From: a bacterium
GTDB lineage: Bacteria > Bacillota > Clostridia > Lachnospirales > Lachnospiraceae
Length of the DNA stretch: 64,000 nt
Direction of reading: 5' to 3'
NCBI GenBank assembly: GCA_030524675.1
Contig: JAUNGE010000008.1
Coordinates: 24,974-88,973 of the forward strand
Made by a program: the position numbers and the translations under genes. The notes beneath the pieces were generated by a model that saw only the letters and a list, made by a program, of their open reading frames with translations, was not told the origin of the DNA and did no database searches. Positions 37,137 through 46,882 of this stretch are shown in pieces. Numbering within the stretch: the stretch's first letter is position 1; every line of letters begins with the position of its first letter.

Positions 37137-38678
37137 ATGAATCTGAAACGAAATTCTCTTATCACTGGAACGCTGCTTCTCACGTTCACCGGCTTCATCA
37201 GCCGTATTCTTGGCTTTGTGTACCGGATTTTTCTCTCCCGCACCATCGGGGCAGAAGGGCTTGGCATCTACCAGATGATTTTTCCACTGTATGGAATCTG
37301 CATGGCAATCTGTGCAAGTGCAATAGAAACCGCCATTTCCCGCTTTGTTGCTGCCAATCTCTCCCGCACACGCTCTGTACTGCGCACAGGATTTCTCATC
37401 TCATTTTCGTTATCCCTCATCACAGCTGGACTGATTTTCTGCTTTTCTGACTTTCTGGCCGTCCATGTGCTGATGGAACCGCGCTGTGCCAAACTGCTCC
37501 CTATTATGGCGCTCGCCATTCCCTGCACCAGCATCCACGACTGTATCTGCGGCTGCTGTTATGGCTCACAGAAAGCCTCCATTCCTGGACTCTCACATCT
37601 TGTAGAGCTTTCTGCCCGCATGATAACCGTCTTCTTCCTGGCTTCCTACTGCCTGGAACATGGAATCGAGATTACAGTGACCGTGGCTGTCTATGGACTT
37701 CTCGCCGGAGAAGCTACATCGGCCCTGTTTACTCTGCTCTCTTTTCTTCTGAGCGGAATCGGGAAACAAAAAACCAAGTCCACAGCATCCCACATGACAC
37801 ACACTGCCGGCCGTCTTTCTTTCTGGCAGGATTTTCAGATAACCGCTGCGAGTCTCATGACAATGGCTCTGCCACTGATTGCAAACCGCCTGGTACTGAG
37901 CGGGCTGCAGAGCGCTGAGGCAATTCTGATTCCAAACCGCCTGTCTGCCTTCGGTCTGACTTCCTCCGAGGCAATCAGCACTTATGGAACTTTGACCGGC
38001 ATGGCTGTCCCATTTATCATGTTTCCATCCACCATCAGCACCTCCCTCGCTGTCATGCTGCTTCCCACGGTATCCCAGGCGCAGGCGGCAGGAAACCACT
38101 CTCATATTGGACTGACTGCGGAGCGCTCCATCTCGTTCAGCCTGACAATCGGGATTTTGTTCACCGGAATTTTTATCCTGTTTGGAAAGGATTTGGGAAT
38201 GACGGTTTTTCACAGCGAGGCCGCAGGTATTTATATCACAATATTGGCATGGCTCTGTCCCTTTCTCTATCTTTGCACCACACTCGGAAGTATCCTGAAT
38301 GGACTTGGAAAAACCAGCACAACGTTTATCAATCAGGTGGCCGCCCAACTTCTGCTTTTGACTTTTGTCGTGTTTGGCATTCCTAAATTTGGAATCATCG
38401 CCTATCTGTGGGGAAATCTGGCGGCACAACTCTTTTTAACAGCACTGCATATCTGGGCACTGCGAAGAGAAATCCCATTCTCTTTCCATGCGGCAGAAAA
38501 CCTTTTAAAACCTATGCTCTGCATCCTCGTTGCAGTGGGAATCTTTCTATTCTTTCAGACAACTATTCAGCCCGCACTTCCGACAGAGAACCCATGGATT
38601 CTTCTGATTTTAGAAGGCGGGCTGTATACAGGAGCGTATCTGCTGACACTGTGGGGCCTGCACTGGAGCAAAAAATAA
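37137..38678 (+). CDS. polysaccharide/lipid flippase of the SpoVB family
   Basis: 513-residue membrane protein with about 14 spans of the MVF/PST superfamily. GFISRILGFVYRIFLSRTIGAEGLGIYQM at the start is the SpoVB signature, and PTVSQAQAAG follows in the middle. SpoVB acts in spore cortex formation, probably as a lipid II flippase; paralogues move other lipid-linked sugars. It is divergent from the thi promoter. The nearest GGAG is about 14 bases before the ATG, so the start is a little uncertain. Confidence 0.93.
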   Translation: MNLKRNSLITGTLLLTFTGFISRILGFVYRIFLSRTIGAEGLGIYQMIFPLYGICMAICASAIETAISRFVAANLSRTRSVLRTGFLISFSLSLITAGLIFCFSDFLAVHVLMEPRCAKLLPIMALAIPCTSIHDCICGCCYGSQKASIPGLSHLVELSARMITVFFLASYCLEHGIEITVTVAVYGLLAGEATSALFTLLSFLLSGIGKQKTKSTASHMTHTAGRLSFWQDFQITAASLMTMALPLIANRLVLSGLQSAEAILIPNRLSAFGLTSSEAISTYGTLTGMAVPFIMFPSTISTSLAVMLLPTVSQAQAAGNHSHIGLTAERSISFSLTIGILFTGIFILFGKDLGMTVFHSEAAGIYITILAWLCPFLYLCTTLGSILNGLGKTSTTFINQVAAQLLLLTFVVFGIPKFGIIAYLWGNLAAQLFLTALHIWALRREIPFSFHAAENLLKPMLCILVAVGIFLFFQTTIQPALPTENPWILLILEGGLYTGAYLLTLWGLHWSKK

Positions 38679-38738
38679 GATAATACTTCTCTCTTTATTT
38701 CTTGTTTCGTGAGGTCCACTTTTTTCATTTATCCAAGT

Positions 38739-39635
38739 TTACTCAAACACATCCAAATCCTGCCCATTGACTACCGCACCGTCATATCCTGCACCTCGGA
38801 TTTCTTCCAGGATTTTCTCACACCGCCATGCCATCTCATATTCCAAATCCTTCTGATTATCCTGAATGTTCATGTGATAAATCCGATGATACGTCACCAG
38901 CAGTTTTGGGGCGGCTTTTTTCGCCACTTCCGCCAAATCTGTGCTCAATGTGTGAACTTCTCTGTGATACCGCTGCCATTTCGGCTCTCTGGCAGCAATT
39001 CCCGCTGTGTATTCCACTTCATGCAGAAGAATGTCACAGTCCTTCGCTTTTTCTGCCACAATCTCCAGAGGCGCCGTATCTCCGCTGATGACAATCACCT
39101 TATCCGCGGTGGTAAATTTATAGGCATAACTTTCCAGTGTGCCGTGACTGACTGGAAATGCCTCCACAGTCACTCTGTCATCCTGGTAGACAATACCTGG
39201 CTCAATCTCTACAGCCTGTACCTGATAGCCCACTTCATTCGCCTTCTCAAAACCATGAAGACGAAAATCAATGTCCGTCGAGTACGCAGCCAGAATATGC
39301 TCTGTCATATGTTTGATTCCTTTTGGCCCATATACCTGGAGCGGGGACTGGCGCTCCAGCACCCAGGGGGTAAAAATCAAATCTGGATATCCTGCTGTGT
39401 GGTCTGTGTGCAGGTGCGTGCAGAATGCCACTGTCAGAAGGTCTGGACGCAGCGCATCCACCCCCTGATGGTACGCTTTTGCCGCCTGCCGAACCACACC
39501 AGGCCCAAAATCAACCAGGTATGCCCTGTCTCCTACCACCACTGCCGATGCCGGCCCAGAGGCGTTCGGGCAGGCATTTGGTGTTCCAGTGCCGAGCAGC
39601 ACCAGTTTCGTTGTCATAGTCTCATCCATATTCAT
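38739..39635 (-). CDS. MBL-fold metallo-hydrolase, RNase Z-like group
   Basis: 298 residues with a metallo-beta-lactamase fold. The metal motif is HLHTDH (residues 74-79); LLGTGTPNA at the N-terminus, VISGDTAP, LLHEVEYT and VTYHRIYHM supply the other ligands. It resembles the RNase Z/arylsulfatase-like MBL group rather than true RNase Z, whose exosite is not visible. Substrate unknown. It ends 60 bases from the spoVB stop, in the opposite direction. Confidence 0.88.
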   Translation of the reverse strand: MNMDETMTTKLVLLGTGTPNACPNASGPASAVVVGDRAYLVDFGPGVVRQAAKAYHQGVDALRPDLLTVAFCTHLHTDHTAGYPDLIFTPWVLERQSPLQVYGPKGIKHMTEHILAAYSTDIDFRLHGFEKANEVGYQVQAVEIEPGIVYQDDRVTVEAFPVSHGTLESYAYKFTTADKVIVISGDTAPLEIVAEKAKDCDILLHEVEYTAGIAAREPKWQRYHREVHTLSTDLAEVAKKAAPKLLVTYHRIYHMNIQDNQKDLEYEMAWRCEKILEEIRGAGYDGAVVNGQDLDVFE

Positions 39636-39677
39636 AAAAATATTTCCTCTTTTCCTGACCTTTTATCACGCACTCTC

Positions 39678-41057
39678 TCACTCTTCTGTATGCTTGATGG
39701 AAATACCTGTAAATCCGTAAAACAGGCTGACAAGCGGAGTCAGATACAGGAGGAACAGATATGGGAAGAAAGCAGCCCACGCCACTCCAAGAGTACCAGA
39801 CATGTAGACACAATATCCATGCCATGGAATCATCGGACCTGCCAGAGTACCGGCATCCTCCAGGCTGCGGGAGAGGATTTCAGGAGCAATCTTTCGCTCC
39901 TTGAAAATCGGCGCCATCAAACGTCCTGTCAACACATGCGCCATAGGCTGAGAACAGCTGATTAAGCTAGTTACATAGCCTACCAGAAGCGTAGCTAAAA
40001 TCAGGGTTCCATCGTTCTTGATTCCCTTCACAATCATCTCCAGAATCGTATCCAGCACGCCCAGCTTATCTAACATTCCTCCCATGCCGACAGCAAAGGA
40101 AATAATCGCCACATACTGCAGCATACTGTTCATACCGCCGCGGTTTAAGATGGTCTTCAAAATGCCTTCCTCAATCCCTGTTGTGTAGCCATTGTATGCA
40201 ACCATAATAATACTTCTGAGTGTCGCTCCCTGGCAGAAGAAAGAAACAGCTCCGGCGGACATGGCAGAAAGCCCCAGCGCTACCACCGGATTTACTTTTA
40301 ACAGCAGCAAGACAATAATGAAAATCGCCGGAATCAGTGTCACAAATCCCAGATGGAACTCACCATTTAAGGCTGTGACATAGGTATTTAAATCACCTGC
40401 AGCATATCCGCCGCTTGTCTGCTGAATACCAAGAATCGTAAATAAAACCAAGCTAATCAGAAATGTTGGGAGTGTCGTCCACAGCATAGAGCGCACATGG
40501 TCTCCCAGCTTGGCACCTGCCACAGCAGGAGCCAGATTTGTTGTATCAGACAGAGGGCTCAACTTATCGCCAAACATCGCACCGCAAATAACGGCACCTG
40601 CCACCATGCCTGGGTTGATGCCCATCGCATTGCCAATCGCCATCATCGCCACACCGGCGCTTCCTACAGAACCATACGAGGTACCCGTTACCAGGCTCAA
40701 AACTGCACAGAATATCAAGGTCAGCGGCAGCAGCCACGTAGGATTGATCATGTTCAGACCGCCCACAATAATCGTTGCAATAGTACCGCTCTGCAGCCAG
40801 GTTCCAATCATAACACCAATCGACATAAGCAGGCACAACGTCGGCACTACTACCCTGATAGCATCATAAGCTCCGGCAATGACAGGACCATAGTCAATCC
40901 GCAGCGCTTTGCAGAACAGATAAATGATGACCCAGCTGGCGAACAGTCCAATCATTGGACCTCCAGTCTTTAGGCGGATGCAGACTGCCACAGACAGGAC
41001 AATCAATACCAGCAGCAAAAGTGATTGAAATTTTGTTAATGTTTTCTTTGCTTCCAT
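39678..41057 (-). CDS. Na+/H+ antiporter, NhaC family
   Basis: 459 residues, about 11-12 membrane spans. GGPMIGLFASWVIIY, GTSYGSVGSAGVAMM, ICGAMFGDKLSPLSDTTNLA and TSLISCSQPMAHVLTGR are NhaC family motifs. Members swap Na+ for protons or act as malate/lactate or amine antiporters, so the substrate is not certain. It has its own promoter and leads into the MBL gene 42 bases downstream. Confidence 0.9.
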   Translation of the reverse strand: MEAKKTLTKFQSLLLLVLIVLSVAVCIRLKTGGPMIGLFASWVIIYLFCKALRIDYGPVIAGAYDAIRVVVPTLCLLMSIGVMIGTWLQSGTIATIIVGGLNMINPTWLLPLTLIFCAVLSLVTGTSYGSVGSAGVAMMAIGNAMGINPGMVAGAVICGAMFGDKLSPLSDTTNLAPAVAGAKLGDHVRSMLWTTLPTFLISLVLFTILGIQQTSGGYAAGDLNTYVTALNGEFHLGFVTLIPAIFIIVLLLLKVNPVVALGLSAMSAGAVSFFCQGATLRSIIMVAYNGYTTGIEEGILKTILNRGGMNSMLQYVAIISFAVGMGGMLDKLGVLDTILEMIVKGIKNDGTLILATLLVGYVTSLISCSQPMAHVLTGRLMAPIFKERKIAPEILSRSLEDAGTLAGPMIPWHGYCVYMSGTLGVAWAAFFPYLFLLYLTPLVSLFYGFTGISIKHTEE

Positions 41058-41081
41058 ACTTCCTTCTTCTCCCTATAGTAT

Positions 41082-41095
41082 GTAAAATATTTTAC
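41082..41095. promoter_or_regulatory. 14-bp perfect palindrome in the antiporter leader
   Basis: GTAAAATATTTTAC reads the same on both strands and lies between the -10 box and the start codon, about 25 bases before the ATG. It is a plausible operator. Confidence 0.4.
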
Positions 41096-41132
41096 CAATT
41101 CGGCGCGTTGAAGCGTTGAATGGGCAAAGATT

Positions 41133-41162
41133 ATTATAAACCCAAACTCGACATTCCGTCAA
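41133..41162 (-). promoter_or_regulatory. sigma-A promoter of the antiporter gene
   Basis: On the minus strand TTGACG (41157-41162) and a perfect TATAAT (41133-41138) are 18 bases apart. Transcription would begin near 41126. Confidence 0.7.
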
Positions 41163-41183
41163 GCAAAGAAACATATATCCATT

Positions 41184-42089
41184 CTACAATATCTGCTGCA
41201 TTGCATACAAAATTCCCTGTTCATCATTGCTCAGAGTCACAAATTTTGCCTGTTGCCGCACGCTCTCTGGCGCATTTGCCATAGCAAATCCATATTTCAC
41301 AGCTCTGAGCATATCAACATCATTTTCTCCATCTCCAAACGCTGCCGCTTGCTCCTCTGATACTCCATAATGTCTGCACAGGACATGCACGCCGACCGAT
41401 TTTTTCACAGCCCCATTCATCACTTCCAGATAATTGTCCTTAGACCTCTGGATAGTCAACTCTGGATACCTCTCATGCAGCATCTGCAGTGCGCCTGCAA
41501 TATCCTTCGGGTCTCCCATAAACAAAAATTTATGAATTTTTCCTTCCGCCGCAAACATCTCTCTGATATCTCCAACTGCCGCTTTTCCTTTGGTGATAGT
41601 TTCCTCCCCCACAACCCATGGATTCTTATCATCATCCACCACCCACAGATCCATTCCATATGTGTTGCAGCAGATATCCGGATATACCTCTTTCACAATA
41701 TCTTTTAACTGCGCTGCCTGTTCCAAATCCATCTGGCAGCTGTACATCTGATTCCCCTCTTCATCCAAAATCAGCCCGCCGCTGTAGCATACAATCGGGC
41801 TGCGATTTCCCAATGCATTCTGAATACTGAGTACTCCGCTGGGCATACGGGCAGAAACCAGAACAAACGGAATACCTTGCCGTTCCAATTCCAGTATCTT
41901 CTGTCTTGTCTCTGGCGGCACCTGGCTGCGGCTGTCCAGCAAAGTCCCATCAATGTCGCTGAAAAAAATCCTGCAGTCTGCTTTTTCCAAATATTTCTCC
42001 ACTCTCTGCTCTGTCTTTGATTTTTTCGTATTTTCCTGTTCTGTTATTTCTTTTTTCACACTTTCTTGCTCCTTATATTTTTGCTTCAT
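41184..42089 (-). CDS. HAD-superfamily phosphatase, Cof type
   Basis: 301 residues. DIDGTLLDS (Asp45 and Asp47) is the HAD nucleophile motif; FVLVSARMPSG and FGDGENDVDML are the second and last motifs, and the C2 cap between them marks a Cof/YbiV-type sugar or cofactor phosphatase. The first 35 residues are an extra Lys/Glu-rich helix. It follows the binding-protein gene by about 90 bases and might serve sugar metabolism. Confidence 0.9.
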   Translation of the reverse strand: MKQKYKEQESVKKEITEQENTKKSKTEQRVEKYLEKADCRIFFSDIDGTLLDSRSQVPPETRQKILELERQGIPFVLVSARMPSGVLSIQNALGNRSPIVCYSGGLILDEEGNQMYSCQMDLEQAAQLKDIVKEVYPDICCNTYGMDLWVVDDDKNPWVVGEETITKGKAAVGDIREMFAAEGKIHKFLFMGDPKDIAGALQMLHERYPELTIQRSKDNYLEVMNGAVKKSVGVHVLCRHYGVSEEQAAAFGDGENDVDMLRAVKYGFAMANAPESVRQQAKFVTLSNDEQGILYAMQQIL

Positions 42090-42179
42090 ATCCTGTTCTT
42101 CCTCTTCTATTACTTCTTTCTGTTTTTTTGCTGCGCTTCCCTTTCCTACCTATGTCTTTTTGTTGCTTTCCCACTTTTT

Positions 42180-43508
42180 CTATTGTTTCAGCAGGCTGTT
42201 TATCTCTCTCTGAAGTTTCAGCAGCCGATTATCCAAAGCCATATCACCATTTACCATGTGGCTGATCTCTCCGTCCGCCAGCTCCATTGCCGCTGCATAA
42301 AGCTGAAAATTCGGCATGTCAACAGCATCTTCCATCACCTGTTGAATAACCTGCACATTCATCTGCCCGCTTCCTGGCACATCGTCCCCCAAAACACTCT
42401 GGAGCACAGAAGACTCTGCCGCCTTGCGGAGTACTGGCATTCCCTGTGAAGCCTCCAAAATATGTACCTGCGTCTCCTCCTCATAGCACAGTTCCTTCAA
42501 GAACTCCCATGCTAGACTTTCCTGTTTTGTTCTGCTGCTAATTCCCATCAGAAGTGTATTCAGCTGAGACTGTCCACTCCCGTCAGGCCCTGATGGAAGA
42601 TTGATGCAGTCCCATTCAAAATCCGAATATTTCTTTATTCTCCATGGATATGGTTTGTATGTCCGATATTCTGAAAATGCAAATGGACGGAATGCGACTT
42701 TTCCCCTGTCAAACTCTTTTGCTGTCACAATATACCCTTGGTTGACGGCATTTAGCTCCTTTACAAATTTCACTGCAGTTTCCACTTTGCTGTCTCCAAA
42801 GTAAGATACCGTTCCATTTTCCTCAAACAATACAGCGCCATTGGAACACACAGCTTCCTTCCAGTCAAAATCAAAACATCCAAATTGGTCAATGATGCCA
42901 TCTCCATCGGTATCTCTTGTGACCTGCTGGCATAGCGCCAGAAAATCATCCCATGTCCAGGATTCCTTTGGCATCGGAATTCCTTCTTTATCCAGCAAAG
43001 TCTTATTGACAAACATCAGGGTAGGAACGCTCTCATATGGCAATGCATACTGCACACCCCTGATATTTCCATAAAGGTATGCCCCCTTATAATAGGCAGC
43101 ACTCTCAAAACCGGAATCTCTCTCTATTAATAGGTCCAGATTTTTCAATACATGCAGAGAGGCAATCATATCAAACTCTCCCTCTGGAATCATAAATACA
43201 TCCGGTTCCTCTCCCAGAACAATCTGCTCTGCCAGCCATTCCGAGTAATCTGTTTTCAAAATTCCGCTGACATATTCCACCTTCACATCAGGATGCTTGG
43301 CTTCAAAACGCTGAATGGCCGCATCAATCACCTCATAGCAATTTCCAGTCGGCACCTCCCAGTAACTTCCGGCAGACATGCCAAAACGAAGGACTGTTTT
43401 TGAATTTTTTTCGCCACTCCAGACCAAAGCTGTCCCTGTTATCACAAGCAGCAATATGGCGGCTGCCATCATCGGAACAAATACCGCCTGTTTCCCTGTA
43501 ATTTTCAT
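42180..43508 (-). CDS. membrane-anchored family-1 sugar-binding protein without transporter
   Basis: 442 residues. An N-terminal membrane span (residues 9-30) with no lipobox cysteine, then a family-1 solute-binding fold (RFEAKHPDVKVEYV, MFVNKTLLDKEGIPMP, SWTWDDF). It contains a calcium-site-like DTDGDGIIDQFG. No permease gene is linked; instead it is the last gene of a cluster with a response regulator, histidine kinase and a second binding protein. A sensing role is therefore as likely as transport. AGAGGAATCAGC precedes the ATG. Confidence 0.88.
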   Translation of the reverse strand: MKITGKQAVFVPMMAAAILLLVITGTALVWSGEKNSKTVLRFGMSAGSYWEVPTGNCYEVIDAAIQRFEAKHPDVKVEYVSGILKTDYSEWLAEQIVLGEEPDVFMIPEGEFDMIASLHVLKNLDLLIERDSGFESAAYYKGAYLYGNIRGVQYALPYESVPTLMFVNKTLLDKEGIPMPKESWTWDDFLALCQQVTRDTDGDGIIDQFGCFDFDWKEAVCSNGAVLFEENGTVSYFGDSKVETAVKFVKELNAVNQGYIVTAKEFDRGKVAFRPFAFSEYRTYKPYPWRIKKYSDFEWDCINLPSGPDGSGQSQLNTLLMGISSRTKQESLAWEFLKELCYEEETQVHILEASQGMPVLRKAAESSVLQSVLGDDVPGSGQMNVQVIQQVMEDAVDMPNFQLYAAAMELADGEISHMVNGDMALDNRLLKLQREINSLLKQ

Positions 43509-43547
43509 GCTGATTCCTCTCTCATACCCTGTTCTCTCTTCCGCACT

Positions 43548-44237
43548 TTACTCCTGCATCCGGTCCAAATTTCGCGTGGTAACACCTGTTTGCACAGCCC
43601 AAATGGCCAGCTGTGTCCTGTCCCGCAAGTCCAATTTGCTTAAAATCGAACTGAGAGCATTCCGCACTGTCCCCTCTGACAGATTCAGTTCCATAGAAAT
43701 CTCTTTATTGGACCTGCCATATCCCACCTGCTGAATGACTTTCCACTCTGTACGGCTGATAGCATCTACATTTCTGTCATCTACCTGAATGGTATAATTT
43801 CCCTTTGCCATCTGAGAAAACAGTCGAACTACCTTCACTGCAATATCCGGATTAATCATCGCTTTTCCACTGTATACCGTCCGTATAGCAGAGGACAGTT
43901 CCGCCATGGAAACCCCTTTTAACAGATAACCGCTGGCCCCATGTTTCAAGGCATTGTACACATACTCGTCATCATCAAAGGTTGTCAGAATAATGATTTT
44001 AATCTGCGGATAATTTTCTTTGATAATCTTCGTACAGGAAACCCCGTCCATCTTTGGCATCCGCACATCCATCAAAATAACATCTGGCTTTTCTGCCCGC
44101 ACAGAACGTATTACTTCTCTGCCATCCTCCACAGTATCAATCACTTCCATATCGGGATTGCTGGAAAGCACAATTTTCAGACTGTCCCGAATCAATTCCT
44201 GGTCATCTGCTATCACAATCTTAATTTTCTCACTCAT
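43548..44237 (-). CDS. NarL/LuxR-type response regulator
   Basis: 229 residues: a receiver with Asp in VILMDVRMPKMDG and Lys in GYLLKGVSM, and a LuxR helix-turn-helix (VGYGRSNKEISMELNLSEGTV, ALSSILSKLDLRDRTQLAIW). The helix-turn-helix is entered by TEWKVIQQ rather than the usual T-x-RE core, a small departure. Its ribosome binding site is inside the kinase gene's 3' end, so the pair is coupled. Confidence 0.92.
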   Translation of the reverse strand: MSEKIKIVIADDQELIRDSLKIVLSSNPDMEVIDTVEDGREVIRSVRAEKPDVILMDVRMPKMDGVSCTKIIKENYPQIKIIILTTFDDDEYVYNALKHGASGYLLKGVSMAELSSAIRTVYSGKAMINPDIAVKVVRLFSQMAKGNYTIQVDDRNVDAISRTEWKVIQQVGYGRSNKEISMELNLSEGTVRNALSSILSKLDLRDRTQLAIWAVQTGVTTRNLDRMQE

Positions 44238-44243
44238 CTGCTA

Positions 44244-45566
44244 TCAAAACTCCTCCCCCCAACGAATGGGAATCCGTGCAAGAATCAGAAATCCCTCTCT
44301 GCCCTCATACTCCAGAGAACCGTTGAGCAATTTTAGTCGTTCTTCCATATGTTTCAGTCCAAATCCCTCTTTGATATCTTTACAGCCACATCCATTATCT
44401 TTCACTGCGATTGTCAGCCACTGATTTTCTTTTGTAACAGTAATCCAAATTTTGCTGGCATGTCCATGACGAACCGAATTTGTCGTTGCCTCCTGAATCA
44501 CCCGATAAATCACTTCCTCCTCATCTTCTCGGAAGCGAAATGGGTCCACTTGATTCTGAAATACAATTTGGGTTCCCGAAGTGGCTCCTATATCTTCCAA
44601 CATTCTGGTAAGTGCATTTTCCAGATCGAACTTTTCCAGTGCATCCGGTCTCAGTTTACTCACAGAACGTCTGACGTCCGTCATTCCCTGCCGTGCAACG
44701 TCTCCAATCTTTTGCAGCTGTTTTTTTGTCGCATCTGTAGAAACATCAATCATCAGAAGACTGGCATCAATTCCCGCCACAATTCCAGTCAGAGCATGTC
44801 CCAGCGTGTCATGAATTTCACGAGCAAGACGATTTCGCTCGCGCGTCTCCGCATTTTTCTCCGCCTCCACAGCAAACTCCTTCAATTTCTGGTTTGCTTC
44901 CTGCAGCTTGTGGTTTACCTCTCCCAACTGCTCATACAAAGTCTGGATTCTCTCCCTCTCACGGTGCTCTCCCTGTATCAACATAGTCAGATATAAGATA
45001 AACAAAACCAGATTGACAGACCGGAATATGCTGATAATTCCTCTGATAACTGCCTGCACTCCTGTGCTGAAATAAAAAATAAACGAGTCTATGGGAATCA
45101 TTTCCAAATAGTTCCCCGCCAGATTATAATCTAGTATCGTGTACAGTCCAATAATCGCAATTCCCAGCACAATCTTCTGACGGCTTCCCTTCTGTCCGCG
45201 CACCATATCTGCCACTACCAGAAGCACCAGTCCATTGTAATTCATATTCATAGCTACCGTGGAGCCGACACAGAACAGAACTTCTATCAATAAAATCAAA
45301 TTTCTCGCATATCTGCTGTTCTGATTCCACAACTGGCCAACACAGCTAAAAAAGACCAGGCAAAGATAGCATGCCACTGCTGTAATCAGGATACTTTCTG
45401 GACGCCACGGTCTCTTTTCAATCAATCGCAGGAACTGCTCTGCCTTCATCACATCCACAATCCTCAGCATACTGTATGTCATAATCCCTGCCACCAGACA
45501 TACTGCTGCCAAATTTAAAATATAAACTGCCTGCTGCAATTTTGTAATTACACTCTCTCTGCTCAT
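44244..45566 (-). CDS. histidine kinase, NarX/DesK-type (HisKA_3)
   Basis: 440 residues: about six membrane spans in the first 210 residues with very short outside loops, a coiled-coil linker (QLGEVNHKLQEANQKL), the phospho-His in LAREIHDTLGHALTG and the ATPase motifs EATTNSVRHG and DNGCGC with GFGL. As it lacks a large outer sensor domain, it may read the state of an anchored binding protein encoded next to it. It pairs with the NarL-type regulator. Confidence 0.92.
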   Translation of the reverse strand: MSRESVITKLQQAVYILNLAAVCLVAGIMTYSMLRIVDVMKAEQFLRLIEKRPWRPESILITAVACYLCLVFFSCVGQLWNQNSRYARNLILLIEVLFCVGSTVAMNMNYNGLVLLVVADMVRGQKGSRQKIVLGIAIIGLYTILDYNLAGNYLEMIPIDSFIFYFSTGVQAVIRGIISIFRSVNLVLFILYLTMLIQGEHRERERIQTLYEQLGEVNHKLQEANQKLKEFAVEAEKNAETRERNRLAREIHDTLGHALTGIVAGIDASLLMIDVSTDATKKQLQKIGDVARQGMTDVRRSVSKLRPDALEKFDLENALTRMLEDIGATSGTQIVFQNQVDPFRFREDEEEVIYRVIQEATTNSVRHGHASKIWITVTKENQWLTIAVKDNGCGCKDIKEGFGLKHMEERLKLLNGSLEYEGREGFLILARIPIRWGEEF

Positions 45567-45625
45567 CTCTTTTTCTGCTTTTCACCATCCTTTCCATCCT
45601 GTTTTTCCCTGTCTTGTACCTCTTC

Positions 45626-46639
45626 TCACTGCCATCCATCGCTTCCATATCTGTTCAGATTTTCACGTGTCACCAACTCTGTTCCAATCAAAATTACAGG
45701 TTTTGTCTGTTCTCCCTCTAAAATCCGGTACACTGCCTCCGCGGCTTCTCTGCCAATCTGTCTGGGAAACTGTGCCGCAGTTGCCTCCATAATTCCCTCT
45801 TCAATCATGGATTTGCCATCAGGTGAACCATCCACACCATAAACATCTATTTTCCCCGTCAGTCCCGCATCTTTCAGCGCGGCCATCGCTCCCATCGCTG
45901 CCACATCATTCAGACACATCAGCACATCTGTCTGCGGATATGCTTCCAGCAATTTCTCTGTCACCGGCATTGCCAGTTCGAGCTGTCCGAGACAGTCTGC
46001 CTCTGCCAAGATGTGAAATGTCTCATGTCCTTCTATGGTATCCTTAAATCCCTGAATACGGTCCAAACCAGATTTCGCAGCACTGTGCGTCAAAAGCAGA
46101 ATATTTCCGCCCTTTCTCTCTTTTATCAGATAGTCTGCGCACTGCACTCCCGCCTGATAATTGTCGGATACCACAGTACAGTCGGCAAGCTGTTCATCAA
46201 ATACATTGCTGTCCACCACAATGATGGGAATACCTGCTTCTTTTACTTTTACCAGCGCCGGACCTACCGCCTTCCAGTCAACAGGATTGATAAAAATTCC
46301 ATCCACCTTCCTGTCAATCATTTCCTGTATCTGCGCCATCTGCTTCTCCACATCCAAAGCTGGGTCTCTCGTAAGCAGCACATCCCCCTTCGCCTCCAGC
46401 ACACTGCGTATTTCATCATCAATAATCTCATAAAACGGATTGTTCATAGTCATATATGTGGCTCCAAAACGATACCCTCTGTTCTTCCCAATTATCTGCA
46501 GAACTTTTTTGTTCCCCCAAAAATAGCTTCCCAGACCTGCAAATAAAAGGACACATACCACAATGATACGCTGCCACTTACAGCCATGCAAAAATTTCAC
46601 TGCCTTGGCTGCTGCAGATTTCTCTCGCTGATTCCTCAT
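45626..46639 (-). CDS. membrane-anchored periplasmic-binding protein, ribose/LacI type
   Basis: 337 residues: a basic N-terminus, one span (about residues 24-42) without a lipobox, then a type-I sugar-binding fold (YMTMNNPFYEIIDDEI, DGIFINPVDWKAV, VDSNVFDEQLADCTVVSDNYQAG, LLLTHSAAKSGLDRIQG, CLNDVAAMGAM). It resembles XylF/RbsB-like proteins that present sugar to a kinase. It is the first gene of the four-gene sensory cluster and has no ABC partner here. Confidence 0.9.
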   Translation of the reverse strand: MRNQREKSAAAKAVKFLHGCKWQRIIVVCVLLFAGLGSYFWGNKKVLQIIGKNRGYRFGATYMTMNNPFYEIIDDEIRSVLEAKGDVLLTRDPALDVEKQMAQIQEMIDRKVDGIFINPVDWKAVGPALVKVKEAGIPIIVVDSNVFDEQLADCTVVSDNYQAGVQCADYLIKERKGGNILLLTHSAAKSGLDRIQGFKDTIEGHETFHILAEADCLGQLELAMPVTEKLLEAYPQTDVLMCLNDVAAMGAMAALKDAGLTGKIDVYGVDGSPDGKSMIEEGIMEATAAQFPRQIGREAAEAVYRILEGEQTKPVILIGTELVTRENLNRYGSDGWQ

Positions 46640-46656
46640 CTTTTCTCCCGCCCGTC

Positions 46657-46702
46657 ACTTTTACATTTTATTTTTTACTTTTACATTTTATTTTTTACTT
46701 TT
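46657..46702. repeat. 20-bp tandem duplication
   Basis: ACTTTTACATTTTATTTTTT at 46657-46676 is repeated exactly at 46677-46696, with the first bases of a third copy. It is just upstream of the anchored binding protein. Confidence 0.7.
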
Positions 46703-46841
46703 CTACCTTTTTCCATTTTTTTCTTTTTCTAAATGCGCATCCGTCGATTTTTGTTCTGTCATTGTTCATTTACCTTTTATTCTATCATCATCTTTGAAAT
46801 AGGGGAAGTAGGCAGGCAAAATCATCCGAAAACGCCAAACA

Positions 46842-46865
46842 GGGAGTCACGCGGCCGTGTCTCCC
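46842..46865 (-). terminator. GC-rich hairpin after the PTS operon
   Basis: GGGAG-T-CACG pairs with CGTG-T-CTCCC around a CGGC loop. On the minus strand it follows the 91-residue protein gene; only UGUUUGG comes after, so the U-tract is weak. It probably separates the PTS genes from the sensory cluster. Confidence 0.45.
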
Positions 46866-46882
46866 CATCCTTATCCTATTAC

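Noticed and set aside
38709..39965. 418-codon open frame on plus opposite the MBL hydrolase
   Set aside because: The minus strand encodes clear MBL and NhaC motifs; the plus frame has none and is Cys/His-rich by reverse reading.
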